This document shows positions 40,805 through 40,875 of a stretch of 40,875 nucleotides of DNA, one piece after another. Position numbers and translations under genes: made by a program. This DNA is from an uncultured Oscillospiraceae bacterium (GTDB lineage Bacteria; Bacillota; Clostridia; Oscillospirales; Oscillospiraceae). Where the stretch lies: contig CALXDO010000032.1 of the NCBI GenBank assembly GCA_944387075.1, positions 1-40,875 on the forward strand, given 5' to 3'. Positions within the stretch are counted from its first letter, which is position 1. Each line of letters opens with the position of its first letter. A model generated the notes under the pieces. That model was not told the origin of the DNA. It was given only the letters and a program-made list of their open reading frames with translations, and made no database searches.

Positions 40805-40875
40805 TTACAGCTCCAGCAGGATGGTGACCGGGCCGTCATTTTGGGAGAACACCTGCATGTCCGCCCCAAATTCCC
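40805..40875 (-). CDS. dtd: D-aminoacyl-tRNA deacylase, C-terminal end only
   Basis: The last 23 codons of a gene running in from the right. The visible peptide EFGADMQVFSQNDGPVTILL matches the C-terminal strand of D-aminoacyl-tRNA deacylase, whose FGAxMxVxxxNDGPVT motif is highly conserved. The enzyme removes D-amino acids wrongly attached to tRNA. It lies 12 bases before mutL on the same strand and is probably its operon partner. Confidence 0.82.
   Translation of the reverse strand, partial: EFGADMQVFSQNDGPVTILLEL

Overview
The window looks like chromosomal DNA of a GC-rich, low-oxygen Gram-positive bacterium, most likely a gut Clostridia/Oscillospiraceae relative (Flavonifractor/Pseudoflavonifractor-like). 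This placement is inferred. The supporting signs are strong GGAGG ribosome binding sites, TTGACA/TATAAT promoters with 17-base spacers, riboswitches, sortase- or membrane-anchored surface proteins, FeoAB iron uptake, a MutL with an endonuclease domain, and an archaeal-type (type 3) ProRS. No rRNA, tRNA, CRISPR array or prophage was seen.

Layout. 1-2.5 kb (minus): an ECF-type sigma factor, a membrane protein and a two-component ABC exporter, translationally coupled. 2.6-3.3 kb: an AT-richer patch with one small membrane protein. 3.3-4.6 kb (minus): a DUF4430 lipoprotein and an ECF-transporter S component behind a cobalamin riboswitch, a predicted corrinoid uptake unit. 4.9-15.8 kb: two very large secreted proteins with NPCBM and putative papain/transglutaminase-like domains, flanking a chemoreceptor with a premature amber stop and a split TauE/SafE permease. 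16-19.2 kb: a CBS-pair protein, then feoA-feoB-feoB-associated protein behind DtxR-type palindromes. 19.2-20.1 kb: divergent SLOG-fold and XRE genes. 20.2-20.4 kb: a small palindromic repeat. 20.4-23.9 kb: a fluoride riboswitch followed by a cation/proton antiporter, trmO and fetAB with no visible terminator between them. 24-28.7 kb: two cyclic-di-GMP enzymes behind a structured leader. 28.8-31.4 kb: an AIM24 protein, a PfkB sugar kinase with a LacI/cre-type operator, and a GntR regulator. 31.5-33 kb: proS followed by two mutually exclusive hairpins. 33.1-35.3 kb: three membrane proteins of unknown function, two of them paralogous. 35.4-37.2 kb (minus): an orphan kinase-like protein and an Mrp-type Fe-S ATPase. 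37.3-37.8 kb: a 514-bp non-coding element with perfect 17-bp terminal inverted repeats. 37.9-40.9 kb (minus): dtd (partial), mutL and a uridine-kinase-like gene.

Themes: metal and ion homeostasis (Feo uptake, FetAB export, fluoride-controlled antiport, corrinoid uptake), surface adhesion or processing with motility control (NPCBM proteins, chemoreceptor, c-di-GMP enzymes), and a housekeeping tail. The strongest leads are the riboswitch-controlled DUF4430/S-component pair, the fluoride-riboswitch operon containing fetAB, the twin NPCBM surface proteins, and the 514-bp inverted-repeat element. All functions are read from sequence alone. Family names rest on recognised motifs, not on database searches.
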